Positions 55,501-64,000 of a stretch of 64,000 nucleotides of DNA are shown here, in pieces. The notes under the pieces are model-generated. The model saw nothing but the letters and a program-made list of their open reading frames with translations. It was not told the DNA's origin and searched no databases. Made by a program: the position numbers and the translations under genes. Source of the stretch: Cellulophaga sp. Hel_I_12 (GTDB taxonomy: Bacteria; Bacteroidota; Bacteroidia; Flavobacteriales; Flavobacteriaceae); contig NZ_JUHB01000001.1 of assembly GCF_000799565.1 (NCBI RefSeq), positions 1,611,001 to 1,675,000 of the forward strand, given 5' to 3'. The first letter of the stretch is position 1; every line of letters begins with the position of its first letter.

Positions 55501-56727
55501 TTAAATTAATTGTTTTAATGCTATTTCAAAAGCTGTTTTGCTTAAGTTTGTTTTTGTGGAATTTTGTTTAAAGATATTCAAAATTGCATTTTGAATGGTC
55601 ACGGAAGTATCATTAAATATTAAATCGTCATCCATGGCGACCCTACCTTCCATGAAATAAGCGAAGACCCTAGCCATACCACAATTTGAAATAAAATCTG
55701 GTATTAGACTTACTTGCTCATCTGTATATTCCATAATGGGACCAAAAAAGATTTCTTTATCTGCAAAAGGAACGTTTGCTCCGCAGGTAATCACTTCTAA
55801 TCCCGATGTTATCATTCTAGTAATTTGTGCTTTTGTCACCAATCGAGATGCAGCACAAGGGGCAAAAATTTCGGCTTTTAAATCCCAAATACGTTCATTT
55901 ATTTCCTCAAAAGGTATCATTTCACTGGATACTAAAGTATTGCCATCTTTGTTTTTATACAGCGCTACGATTTCCTCAAAAGTAAATCCTTCTTCATTTA
56001 TCACACCACCTACCCTGTCTATGACACCAACAACCTTAGCTCCCATTTTTGACAAATAAAAAGCAGCGGCAGCGCCTACATTTCCAAAACCTTGTACTAT
56101 AGCCTTTTTACCCACCACAGATCCACCAAAAATATCGTAATAGTGCTTTACCGCTTCTGCTACACCATAGCCTGTTATCATATCTGCTACTGTGTACTTT
56201 CGTGCAATATCAGGAGAATAATTATTCGCCTCTAAAACCTTGATAACACCGAGTCTTAATTGACCTATTCTATTTATTTTATCAGCCTCAGTAGGTTTAA
56301 AATGACCATTAAACACTCCTTCTTGAGGGTGCCACACGCCAGCATCTTCCGTAATTGGTATTACTTCGTGTATCTCATCAATGTTTAAATCTCCTCCTGT
56401 GCCATAATAACTTTTAAGCAAAGGGGCTACTGCATGGTACCAACGTTCTAAAACTCCCTTTTTTCTCGGATCTTTCGGGTTAAAGTTAATTCCAGATTTT
56501 GCTCCTCCAATCGGTGGTCCAGAAACTGTAAATTTAACTTCCATTGTTTTTGCCAGCGACAAAACTTCATTTACGTCAAGTCCTTCACGCATTCTAGTGC
56601 CTCCACCAGCCGCTCCTCCTCGAAGTGAGTTGATAACCGTCCAACCTTCTGCTTCTGTTTCTGGGTCTTTCCAATGAAAAACTATTTCTGGTGCCTTATT
56701 CTCGTATTTTAAAAGTAAATCTTTCAA
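55501..56727 (-). CDS. Glu/Leu/Phe/Val family amino-acid dehydrogenase
   Basis: NAD(P)-dependent dehydrogenase of 408 aa that interconverts an amino acid and its 2-oxo acid. The conserved lysine region GPPIGGAKSGINF (about residues 69-81), the substrate segment GTGGDLNIDE and the dinucleotide loop VQGFGNVGAAAA are present. The active-site region CGANVPF lies near 317. Length and the opening TVINSLRGGAAGGGTRMREG resemble the Bacteroidota form annotated as Glu/Leu/Phe/Val dehydrogenase; substrate choice between glutamate and branched-chain amino acids is not settled by motifs. nhaD follows. Confidence 0.88.
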   Translation of the reverse strand: MKDLLLKYENKAPEIVFHWKDPETEAEGWTVINSLRGGAAGGGTRMREGLDVNEVLSLAKTMEVKFTVSGPPIGGAKSGINFNPKDPRKKGVLERWYHAVAPLLKSYYGTGGDLNIDEIHEVIPITEDAGVWHPQEGVFNGHFKPTEADKINRIGQLRLGVIKVLEANNYSPDIARKYTVADMITGYGVAEAVKHYYDIFGGSVVGKKAIVQGFGNVGAAAAFYLSKMGAKVVGVIDRVGGVINEEGFTFEEIVALYKNKDGNTLVSSEMIPFEEINERIWDLKAEIFAPCAASRLVTKAQITRMITSGLEVITCGANVPFADKEIFFGPIMEYTDEQVSLIPDFISNCGMARVFAYFMEGRVAMDDDLIFNDTSVTIQNAILNIFKQNSTKTNLSKTAFEIALKQLI

Positions 56728-56865
56728 GTATTTGATGTATTAAATTAATTTGACTAAACTAGTTTTTTACGCTGTATGTTTCGGAAGTAGTATTGAATAG
56801 CACCCCGAGGGGTTAGTGTTGCCTCATAATTATAAATATATCATTAATACGTGTAATAAGAATAG

Positions 56866-56873
56866 CAAATATA
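56866..56873 (-). promoter_or_regulatory. Candidate -7 promoter element of the dehydrogenase-nhaD operon
   Basis: Read on the minus strand it is TATATTTG, an exact TAnnTTTG. A TTG on that strand lies 14 bases upstream, shorter than the usual 17-23. The mRNA leader would be about 130 bases. Confidence 0.3.
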
Positions 56874-57005
56874 AAAATAATGACACGCAATAACAGCGTT
56901 TAATCAAAAAGTAACTATTATTTTTTCACAAAGGCTAAATAAAAAATCCTATTACTATATTCTTCAAAAAAAAGATACATTACTAATTATATGATAATAT
57001 TGATT

Positions 57006-57013
57006 TATCTTTG
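57006..57013 (+). promoter_or_regulatory. Candidate -7 promoter element of the acyl-CoA dehydrogenase gene
   Basis: TATCTTTG matches TAnnTTTG exactly and lies 29 bp before the ATG at 57043. There is no clear TTG at -33. Confidence 0.45.
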
Positions 57014-57042
57014 TTTGAGTTTTTTAATTATATCGTAATTAT

Positions 57043-58185
57043 ATGGATTTTACATTATCAGAAGAGCAACTAATGATTCAACAAGCAGCAAGAGATTTTG
57101 CTCAAAATGAATTACTACCAGGCGTAATTGAAAGAGATGAAGAACAAAGGTTTCCAAAAGAAGAAATTAAAAAACTAGGCGAACTAGGTTTTATGGGGAT
57201 GATGGTGGATCCTAAATATGGCGGAAGCGGTTTAGATACCATGTCGTACGTATTAGCAATGGAAGAACTATCAAAAATTGATGCTTCTACCTCCGTTGTG
57301 GTATCTGTAAACAACTCCTTAGTATGTTGGGGATTAGACACTTTTGGCTCTGAGGCGCAAAAAGAAAAATACTTAACGCGCTTAGCTTCAGGAGAAGCCA
57401 TTGGCGCCTTTTGTCTTTCGGAACCAGAAGCAGGCAGTGACGCGACATCTCAAAAGACTACAGCGATAGAAAAAGACGATCATTACGTCATCAACGGCAC
57501 AAAAAACTGGATTACAAGTGGAAGCTCGGCTGAAATTTATTTAGTCATAGCACAAACTCACATCGACAAAAAGCACAAAGGCATCAATGCTTTTATCTTA
57601 GAAAAAGGAATGCCTGGTTTTGAAATTGGACCCAAAGAAAATAAATTAGGAATTAGAGGAAGTGACACCCATTCATTGTTATTTAACGACGTTAAAGTTC
57701 CTAAAGAAAACAGAATCGGTGAAGATGGCTTTGGTTTTAAATTTGCAATGAAAACATTAAGTGGTGGAAGAATAGGTATCGCAGCTCAAGCCCTTGGAAT
57801 TGCTGCTGGCGCTTATGAATTGGCTTTAAAATACTCTAAAGAGCGAAAAGCTTTTGGTACCGAAATATGCAATCACCAAGCAATTGCCTTTAAATTAGCA
57901 GACATGCATACCGAAATTGAAGCGGCAAGATTACTCGTTTATAAAGCTGCGATGGATAAAGATACAGGCAAAAATTATGATTTATCGGGTGCCATGGCCA
58001 AACTCTACGCCTCTAAGGTAGCCATGGAAACAAGTGTTGAAGCGGTACAGATTTTTGGCGGAAACGGATTCGTAAAAGACTATCATGTAGAGCGCTTAAT
58101 GCGTGATGCTAAAATCACTCAAATTTACGAAGGAACTTCTGAAATACAGAAAATTGTTATTTCTAGAAGTATTATAACTCAATAA
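57043..58185 (+). CDS. Acyl-CoA dehydrogenase
   Basis: Flavoprotein of 380 aa that oxidises acyl-CoA to enoyl-CoA. Family features are complete: FCLSEPEAGSDATSQKTTA, ITSGSSAEIYLV (FAD contact), the KYSKERKAFGTEI turn and the C-terminal IYEGTSEIQKIV, where the catalytic Glu lies. Closest in appearance to short/branched-chain members (butyryl-CoA dehydrogenase type), but chain length is not certain. Its transcript ends at the hairpin just downstream. Confidence 0.92.
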   Translation: MDFTLSEEQLMIQQAARDFAQNELLPGVIERDEEQRFPKEEIKKLGELGFMGMMVDPKYGGSGLDTMSYVLAMEELSKIDASTSVVVSVNNSLVCWGLDTFGSEAQKEKYLTRLASGEAIGAFCLSEPEAGSDATSQKTTAIEKDDHYVINGTKNWITSGSSAEIYLVIAQTHIDKKHKGINAFILEKGMPGFEIGPKENKLGIRGSDTHSLLFNDVKVPKENRIGEDGFGFKFAMKTLSGGRIGIAAQALGIAAGAYELALKYSKERKAFGTEICNHQAIAFKLADMHTEIEAARLLVYKAAMDKDTGKNYDLSGAMAKLYASKVAMETSVEAVQIFGGNGFVKDYHVERLMRDAKITQIYEGTSEIQKIVISRSIITQ

Positions 58186-58196
58186 AATAATCTACT

Positions 58197-58236
58197 AAAC
58201 ACAAACACCCCTAATTTATTAGGGGTGTTTGTGTTT
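58197..58236 (+). terminator. Terminator after the acyl-CoA dehydrogenase gene
   Basis: A perfect stem of 17-18 bp (58197-58213 with 58220-58236), with a short loop, 11 bp past the stop. The right arm ends in TTTGTGTTT. Confidence 0.88.
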
Positions 58237-58503
58237 CAATAAGGTTTAAAATGCATTTAACCCTTTATTTTTAAATATATCATTAAAAATAAATCCATCA
58301 ATCAGCAACAAACCCCTTAAGCAACAGAATTTTACCTCTGTTAAGGGCTGAAATTATCAATTTGATAAATTATGGACAACAAATAGTTAATAATGAATAA
58401 TTATTAAGGTTTTATTTAAAACGTTGCTTTTTTTATTGTATTTAATCCAAAACACTATACATAACGCATATAATAAGGTATTTTTGAGAAAATACTTTAA
58501 TTT
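58237..58503. other. Leader region of gltB
   Basis: AT-rich DNA before gltB, the rest of a 318-bp gap. It holds an imperfect hairpin (about 58313-58346, arms with CCCTTAA and TTAAGGG), a dyad TAATAAT-GAATA-ATTATTA (58388-58406) and a -7-like element at 58479-58486. No gene is supported. Confidence 0.45.
58479..58486 (+). promoter_or_regulatory. Candidate -7 promoter element of gltB
   Basis: TATTTTTG fits TAnnTTTG and lies 17 bp before the ATG of gltB. No TTG at the usual -33 distance. Confidence 0.35.
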
Positions 58504-61500
58504 ATGGCGCTCAAAAAACAAGGTTTATACTTACCAGAATTTGAACATGATAATTGTGGAGCAGGATTTATATGCAGTCTTAAAGGGAAAAAATCGAATG
58601 ACATTATTCATAAAGCCCTTGAAATATTAGAAAAATTAGAACATAGGGGTGCTGTAAGTTCTGATGGGAAAACCGGTGATGGCGCTGGAATTTTAATTGA
58701 TATTCCTCACGATTTTTTCCAAGACGAATGCAACTTTGAATTACCGCTGCCTGGAAATTATGCGACAGGTAACATCTTTTTCCCTCAAAAACAAAACCAA
58801 AGAGAATTTTGTATTTCTGTTTTTGAAGAAAATATTAAAAAACAGGGATTACAATTATTGGGATGGAGAAATGTACCTGTAAACAGATCAATTCCTGGAA
58901 GAATTGCCATGGAAACCGAACCCTTTGTACAGCAACTCTTTGTTGCAAAAGAAAATCCAGAACAAAGTTATTTCGACTTTAATTTAAAATTATACATTGC
59001 CAGAAAAGTCACAGAACACACGATCATAAACTCAAAATTATCTGAGAATAACTTTTTTTATGTGCCCAGCTTATCTACTAAAATTATCATCTTCAAAGGC
59101 TTATTAATGCCCGAAGATATTAGTCTTTATTTTAAAGATTTAATGGATCCTCGAGTGGTTACAAGGTTAGCTTTAGTGCACCAGCGTTTCTCCACAAATA
59201 CCTTTCCTACTTGGGATTTAGCACAACCTTTTAGGTATATGTGCCATAATGGAGAAATAAACACCTTAAGAGGTAATGTAACCCGCATGCGTTCTCGTGA
59301 AGAATTGTTAAAAAGTGATTTATTTGGAGACGAAATAAAAAATATACTTCCGGTAATCCTACCCGGAAAATCGGACTCTGCCACTATGGATATGGTGGTC
59401 GAATTATTGTTAATGACAGGACGCTCTTTGCCCGAAGTCATGATGATATTAGTGCCAGAAGCTTGGGAGAAAAATCCTGAGATGTCAGAAGCTAAAAGAG
59501 CATTTTACGAATACAACTCATGCTTATCTGAACCCTGGGACGGACCCGCTTCTATCCCATTTACAGATGGTAATTATATTGGTGCCGTATTAGATCGTAA
59601 CGGACTAAGACCATCGCGCTATTCGGTAACTAAAGATGGGTATGTAATTATGTCTTCAGAAGTCGGTGTTGTTGACATAGCTCCTGAAAATGTTGAATTG
59701 CATGGCAGGTTAGAGCCCGGAAAAATGTTCTTGGTGAATATGGAAGAAGGTCGCATTATTAATGATGAAGAAATTAAAGAAGAAATAGCCCAAAGATATC
59801 CTTATAAAAAATGGCTTGATAAAAACTTGGTACATCTTAAAGACATCCCTTACAACGATTGTCCATTATTTTTAAATGAAGCTTCTTTGGAAAAAAGAAA
59901 GGCAGCTTTTGGCTACACTCTTGAAGACATCCATACCATTATTTTACCGATGGGTGAAAAAGCCATTGAACCATTAGGGTCTATGGGTAGCGACACACCC
60001 ATTGCAATTTTGTCTGAAAGACCACAGTTAATTTACAACTATTTTAAGCAATTATTTGCACAAGTTACCAACCCTCCACTGGATGGTATTCGTGAAGAAC
60101 TAATTACAGATATCAGTTTAACCTTAGGTAGCGATCATAATATTTTTGACTTTACAGAACTACATTGCAGAAAATTAAAAATTCAAAATCCTGTCATATC
60201 AAAAGAAGATTTAGACAAAATTAAAAATTACGATGCAAGTCCCGATTATAAGGTTACCGAAATTCCAATTCTCTACGAAATCAACAAAGGAAATAACGGT
60301 CTTGAAGACGCCTTAGAAGCCATGTTAGCCACGGCCTCAAAAGCTATAGATGCTGGCACTAACATCATTATCCTTTCAGACAGAAACGTCAGTAAGGATT
60401 TGGCTCCGATTCCTGCTGTTTTGGCCTGCTCCTACGTAAATAGCGGCTTGCAGAGACTTAAAAAACGTTCTAATGCAAGCGTTATAATTGAATCTGCAGA
60501 ACCTAGAGAAGTACATCATTTTGCCCTCTTATTTGGTTTTGGCGCAAGTGCAATTAACCCGTATCTAGTCAATGAAATTATACATGAACAAATAATAGAG
60601 AATAATATCACTGATTATTCTGCTGATCAAGCCATAGCCAATTATAATAAAGCCGTTGGTAAAGGTATTTTAAAAGTGATGAACAAAATTGGCATTTCTA
60701 CCCTTAACTCGTATCGAGGTTCTCAACTATTTGAATGTATCGGAATTAATACGAAAGTAGTAGAAAAATATTTTCCAAATACCGTTACTAGAATTGAAGG
60801 AATTGGTCTTTATGAAATTGAAAAAGAAATTGCGAAACGCCATAAAAATGCCTTTAACTCATCGGAAGTAGCCGCAAACTTAGACTTAGAAATTGGGGGT
60901 GAATATCGTTGGCGAAGAGACGGAGAAAAACACATGTTTAATCCGCTTTCAATAGCCAAATTACAGCAGTCGGTTCGCAACAATGAGCCAGAATCGTACA
61001 AGGAATTTGCAAGTATGGTCAACGAACAATCAAAAAATTTAATGACTATTCGTGGTTTATTTGAATTCTCTAATTACGATCCTATTCCTTTAGAGGAAGT
61101 AGAACCTTGGACAGAAATTGTAAAACGCTTTAAAACGGGTGCCATGTCGTATGGCTCTATTAGTAAAGAAGCCCATGAAAATTTAGCAGTAGCCATGAAC
61201 CGAATAGGCGGAAAAAGTAATTCAGGAGAAGGAGGAGAAGATGCTGATCGCTTTTACAAAAATGCTACGGGTGACTGGAAAAATAGCGCTATAAAACAAG
61301 TAGCTTCTGGTAGGTTTGGTGTAACCTCGAACTACTTGACAAATGCACAGGAAATTCAAATTAAAATGGCCCAAGGTGCTAAGCCTGGAGAAGGCGGTCA
61401 ATTGCCTGGTCCAAAAGTGAATCCTTCTATTGCTAAAACAAGAAACTCTACGCCTTACGTCGGCTTAATATCTCCTCCACCGCATCATGATATTTATTCG

Positions 61501-63012
61501 ATTGAAGATTTATCGCAATTAATCTACGATTTAAAATCTGCAAATAGAGAAGCGAGAATAAATGTAAAATTAGTTTCAGAAGTGGGTGTAGGTACCGTTG
61601 CAGCAGGTGTTTCAAAAGCAAAAGCGGATGTTATTCTTATCTCAGGTTTTGATGGTGGTACTGGAGCATCTCCTTTAACTTCATTAAAACATGCCGGTTT
61701 ACCTTGGGAACTTGGAATTGCTGAAGCACAACAAACACTAGTTTTAAACGATTTAAGAAATAGAATTGTTTTAGAATGCGACGGACAATTAAAAACAGGT
61801 CGTGATGTGGCTGTTGCTTGTTTATTAGGTGCAGAAGAATTTGGCTTTGCAACCGCTCCTTTAGTAGCTTCTGGCTGTATTATGATGCGGGTTTGTCACT
61901 TAAATACATGCCCTGTAGGGATTGCCACTCAAAATCCAGAATTACGTAAAAAATTTAAAGGAAAGCCAGAACACGTCGTAAACTACATGTATTTTGTAGC
62001 ACAAGAATTACGAGAAATTATGGCTCAATTAGGCTTTAGAACTATCAATGAAATGGTAGGTCAAGTACAAAAGTTAGATCGTAATAAAGCCATAGAACAT
62101 TATAAAGCGGCGGGTATCGATTTAACACCAATATTATATAAGGTTGATGTTCCCACAGGAACAAAGTTTTACAATACTCAAAAACAAGAGCATCATATCG
62201 AAAAATCGATTGAATTTGATATCATCGCAAAAGCGCACCCTGCACTATTTAGAAAAGAAAAGATGAGTGTCGATTATCCCATCAATAATTTAAATAGAGC
62301 TGTTGGGGCCATCCTCAGTAATGAAATTTCTAAAATATACGGCGCAGAAGGATTACCAGAAAACACTTTAAAACTAAATTTTACGGGGTCAGCAGGTCAA
62401 AGCTTTGGCGCTTTTAGCACTAAAGGAATTACCATGATTGTCAATGGCAATACTAACGATTACCTAGGAAAAGGACTTTCAGGGGCTAAACTAATTATAA
62501 AAGTTCCTGAAAAAGCAAGTTTTAAACCCGAAGACAATGTTATCACAGGTAATGTTACGCTATATGGTGCAACTTCAGGTGAAGCCTATATTAACGGGAA
62601 GGCAGGAGAGCGTTTCTGTGTTCGTAATTCAGGAGCCAAAGCGGTAGTGGAAGGGATCGGAGACCACGGTTGCGAATATATGACAGGGGGTATTGCCGTA
62701 ATTCTAGGAGAGGTTGGTCGAAACTTCGGTGCTGGTATGAGTGGCGGGATCGCTTACATTTTTGACGATAAAAAAACTTTTGAAAAAAATTGTAATAAAG
62801 CGGCCTTAAACCTTCTGCCCGTGGATGAAGATAAAGATATCGCAGAACTAAGGGCGCTGATAGAAAATCATTACAATGCGACGCTAAGTCCACTAGCGCA
62901 AAGAATATTGGAGAAATGGGAAGCATCGCTTCCGAAATTCATAAAGATATTCCCCGAAGAGTATAAACAAGCCTTAATTCGCTTAGAAAACGAAAAATTA
63001 CAAACTATATAA
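58504..63012 (+). CDS. gltB: Glutamate synthase large subunit
   Basis: Makes two glutamate from glutamine and 2-oxoglutarate. In 1502 aa it has all expected domains. The class II amidotransferase has nucleophile Cys18 (in HDNCGAGF), which would be exposed by removal of a 17-residue leader. A central domain (about 440-790), the FMN/2-oxoglutarate domain (from about 860, with NSGEGGEDADRF, PPPHHDIYSIEDL and FDGGTGASPL) and the [3Fe-4S] cysteines in CHLNTCPVG follow. The C-terminal beta-helix (GXXGXG repeats) runs from about 1260. The A-rich leader precedes the ATG at 58504. gltD follows after nine bases. Confidence 0.95.
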   Translation: MALKKQGLYLPEFEHDNCGAGFICSLKGKKSNDIIHKALEILEKLEHRGAVSSDGKTGDGAGILIDIPHDFFQDECNFELPLPGNYATGNIFFPQKQNQREFCISVFEENIKKQGLQLLGWRNVPVNRSIPGRIAMETEPFVQQLFVAKENPEQSYFDFNLKLYIARKVTEHTIINSKLSENNFFYVPSLSTKIIIFKGLLMPEDISLYFKDLMDPRVVTRLALVHQRFSTNTFPTWDLAQPFRYMCHNGEINTLRGNVTRMRSREELLKSDLFGDEIKNILPVILPGKSDSATMDMVVELLLMTGRSLPEVMMILVPEAWEKNPEMSEAKRAFYEYNSCLSEPWDGPASIPFTDGNYIGAVLDRNGLRPSRYSVTKDGYVIMSSEVGVVDIAPENVELHGRLEPGKMFLVNMEEGRIINDEEIKEEIAQRYPYKKWLDKNLVHLKDIPYNDCPLFLNEASLEKRKAAFGYTLEDIHTIILPMGEKAIEPLGSMGSDTPIAILSERPQLIYNYFKQLFAQVTNPPLDGIREELITDISLTLGSDHNIFDFTELHCRKLKIQNPVISKEDLDKIKNYDASPDYKVTEIPILYEINKGNNGLEDALEAMLATASKAIDAGTNIIILSDRNVSKDLAPIPAVLACSYVNSGLQRLKKRSNASVIIESAEPREVHHFALLFGFGASAINPYLVNEIIHEQIIENNITDYSADQAIANYNKAVGKGILKVMNKIGISTLNSYRGSQLFECIGINTKVVEKYFPNTVTRIEGIGLYEIEKEIAKRHKNAFNSSEVAANLDLEIGGEYRWRRDGEKHMFNPLSIAKLQQSVRNNEPESYKEFASMVNEQSKNLMTIRGLFEFSNYDPIPLEEVEPWTEIVKRFKTGAMSYGSISKEAHENLAVAMNRIGGKSNSGEGGEDADRFYKNATGDWKNSAIKQVASGRFGVTSNYLTNAQEIQIKMAQGAKPGEGGQLPGPKVNPSIAKTRNSTPYVGLISPPPHHDIYSIEDLSQLIYDLKSANREARINVKLVSEVGVGTVAAGVSKAKADVILISGFDGGTGASPLTSLKHAGLPWELGIAEAQQTLVLNDLRNRIVLECDGQLKTGRDVAVACLLGAEEFGFATAPLVASGCIMMRVCHLNTCPVGIATQNPELRKKFKGKPEHVVNYMYFVAQELREIMAQLGFRTINEMVGQVQKLDRNKAIEHYKAAGIDLTPILYKVDVPTGTKFYNTQKQEHHIEKSIEFDIIAKAHPALFRKEKMSVDYPINNLNRAVGAILSNEISKIYGAEGLPENTLKLNFTGSAGQSFGAFSTKGITMIVNGNTNDYLGKGLSGAKLIIKVPEKASFKPEDNVITGNVTLYGATSGEAYINGKAGERFCVRNSGAKAVVEGIGDHGCEYMTGGIAVILGEVGRNFGAGMSGGIAYIFDDKKTFEKNCNKAALNLLPVDEDKDIAELRALIENHYNATLSPLAQRILEKWEASLPKFIKIFPEEYKQALIRLENEKLQTI

Positions 63013-63021
63013 ATCGAAAAC

Positions 63022-64000
63022 ATGGGAAAGATAACAGGATTTTTAGAATTCGATAGAAAAGTTGAAGCCTACGAACCCGTTGAAGAACGGATTAAAAACT
63101 ATAAAGAGTTCACAATACCCTTAGATGAAAAAGAACTAAAAAATCAAGGTGCGCGCTGTATGGATTGTGGAATTCCATTTTGCCATAGCGGTTGCCCACT
63201 TGGAAATTTGATTCCTGATTTTAATGATGCCGTATTTAAAGGAAAATGGGAGAAAGCAGCGACAATTTTGCATGCGACGAATAATTTTCCAGAATTTACA
63301 GGTCGCTTATGCCCTGCTCCTTGTGAAGAGGCTTGCGTATTAGGTATAAATGAAGACCCCGTATCCATAGAAAATATAGAAAAAAATATTGTTGAAAAAG
63401 CTTTTGAAAACGGATGGGTAAAGGCAAATCCACCAACAACTAGAACGGGTAAAACAGTAGCTGTAGTGGGTTCTGGGCCCTCTGGATTAGCAACTGCACA
63501 ACAATTGAATAGAGCTGGTCATTTAGTTACTGTTTTTGAAAGAGATCAAAAAGTAGGTGGCTTATTACGCTACGGTATTCCAGATTTTAAAATGGAAAAA
63601 AATATTATAGACCGAAGAATTGATGTTTTAAAAGAAGAAGGGATTATTTTTAAAACAGGAATAAATATTGGCGTCGATATAAAAGCAGATGATCTTAAAA
63701 AAGACTTTGATGCCATAGTGCTGTGTGGAGGTGCAACCATTAGACGTAAACTTCCTATTGAAGGAGCTGATCTAAAAGGAGTGGTTCAAGCCATGGATTT
63801 TCTATCTCAAAATAATAAAAGAGTGGACGGAATTAAAGACCTAGGACCAGAAATCAAAGCTACTGGAAAAGATGTTGTAGTGATTGGTGGTGGTGATACG
63901 GGTTCTGATTGTATAGGTACGTCATTTAGACATGGTGCCACCTCAGTGTCAAATTTTGAAATTATGACGAAAGGAACTCCAGAACGTCCAGACGACCAAC
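63022..64000 (+). CDS. gltD: Glutamate synthase small subunit (partial, runs off right edge)
   Basis: Electron-transfer partner of GltB that oxidises NAD(P)H and passes electrons through FAD and [4Fe-4S] clusters. Starts with MGKITGFLEFDRKVEAYEP at 63022 and is open for 326 codons to the window end. The cluster region reads CMDCGIPFCHSGCPLGN and then CPAPCEEACV (about residues 46-105). The FAD-binding loop GSGPSGLA lies near 151 and the NAD(P)H loop VVIGGGDTGSDC near 291. The last third of the protein is beyond the window. Confidence 0.95.
   Translation, partial: MGKITGFLEFDRKVEAYEPVEERIKNYKEFTIPLDEKELKNQGARCMDCGIPFCHSGCPLGNLIPDFNDAVFKGKWEKAATILHATNNFPEFTGRLCPAPCEEACVLGINEDPVSIENIEKNIVEKAFENGWVKANPPTTRTGKTVAVVGSGPSGLATAQQLNRAGHLVTVFERDQKVGGLLRYGIPDFKMEKNIIDRRIDVLKEEGIIFKTGINIGVDIKADDLKKDFDAIVLCGGATIRRKLPIEGADLKGVVQAMDFLSQNNKRVDGIKDLGPEIKATGKDVVVIGGGDTGSDCIGTSFRHGATSVSNFEIMTKGTPERPDDQ

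Larger units (their letters stand above)
56728..57042. other. Divergent intergenic region of 315 bp
   Basis: AT-rich DNA between the amino-acid dehydrogenase (minus) and acyl-CoA dehydrogenase (plus) genes. It holds candidate -7 elements at 56866-56873 (minus) and 57006-57013 (plus). No gene is visible. Confidence 0.6.

Noticed and set aside
58424..58630. Small plus-strand open frame overlapping the start of gltB
   Set aside because: It overlaps the well-supported gltB gene in another frame and has no recognisable protein features.

Overview
The window looks like about 64 kb of chromosome from a flavobacterium (Bacteroidota, probably family Flavobacteriaceae). The evidence is the gliding lipoprotein GldJ, the type IX secretion protein PorV, a PorP/SprF-family protein, a lipoprotein form of the TamA/BamA-type barrel (TamL) beside TamB, many lipoproteins with short lipoboxes, AT-rich intergenic DNA, starts without Shine-Dalgarno sequences but with A-rich leaders, and several matches to the Bacteroidota -7 promoter motif TAnnTTTG. 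The Na+/H+ antiporter NhaD and the PafA-type phosphatase would fit a marine or saline habitat, but that is inference. I see no prophage, CRISPR array, insertion sequence or rRNA operon. Most of the window is conserved housekeeping sequence with a few local oddities.

Layout. 0.2-9.4 kb is a mixed accessory stretch: an M28 peptidase lipoprotein, a Crp/Fnr-type regulator followed by a YceI protein, an unrecognised lipoprotein, an RluA-type pseudouridine synthase, a P1B-4-type metal ATPase, a DUF2306-like membrane protein, an FAD amine oxidase broken by an in-frame stop, and an orphan LuxR-type response regulator whose phosphoacceptor aspartate is a glutamate. 10.2-13.4 kb holds a PD40 protein and a PorP/SprF protein with a SPOR-like tail. 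13.6-16.3 kb holds a glycosyltransferase and a PafA phosphatase. 16.5-18.0 kb is mlaE-mlaF (lipid transport). 18.1-23.2 kb, on the minus strand, has an M28 peptidase, an SDR, a SprT-like protein, mannose-1-phosphate guanylyltransferase and a DUF389 protein. 23.3-28.0 kb, also minus, has porV, cdd, pdhA and the pyruvate dehydrogenase E2 gene. gldJ and murF run the other way from 28.4 kb, and porU, which I would expect between porV and gldJ, is absent. 31.7-36.1 kb has pta-ackA (acetyl-CoA to acetate plus ATP) and exonuclease III.

36.3-42.8 kb is a minus-strand RND efflux operon (TolC-like protein, adaptor, permease) ending in a PII-like small protein and a DUF2892 membrane protein. Three short GC-rich palindromic repeats sit at its gene borders, one of them forming the permease C-terminus. 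43.1-50.5 kb is tamB-tamL. A tRNA-Val follows, then a long minus-strand run: glutamate dehydrogenase, nhaD, exbB, exbD, tonB and folC. The window closes with an acyl-CoA dehydrogenase and gltB-gltD (glutamate synthase), gltD running off the right edge.

How the genes combine. Several modules concern the cell envelope: PorV/GldJ (secretion and gliding), MlaEF (phospholipid movement), TamB/TamL (outer-membrane assembly), ExbB/ExbD/TonB (energising outer-membrane uptake) and the RND pump. A second theme is central carbon and nitrogen metabolism: PDH, Pta-AckA, glutamate dehydrogenase and glutamate synthase. I found no clear wholly new system. The most worthwhile leads are the PII-like protein in the efflux operon, the missing porU, the phosphomimetic response regulator, the interrupted amine oxidase and the palindromic repeats.
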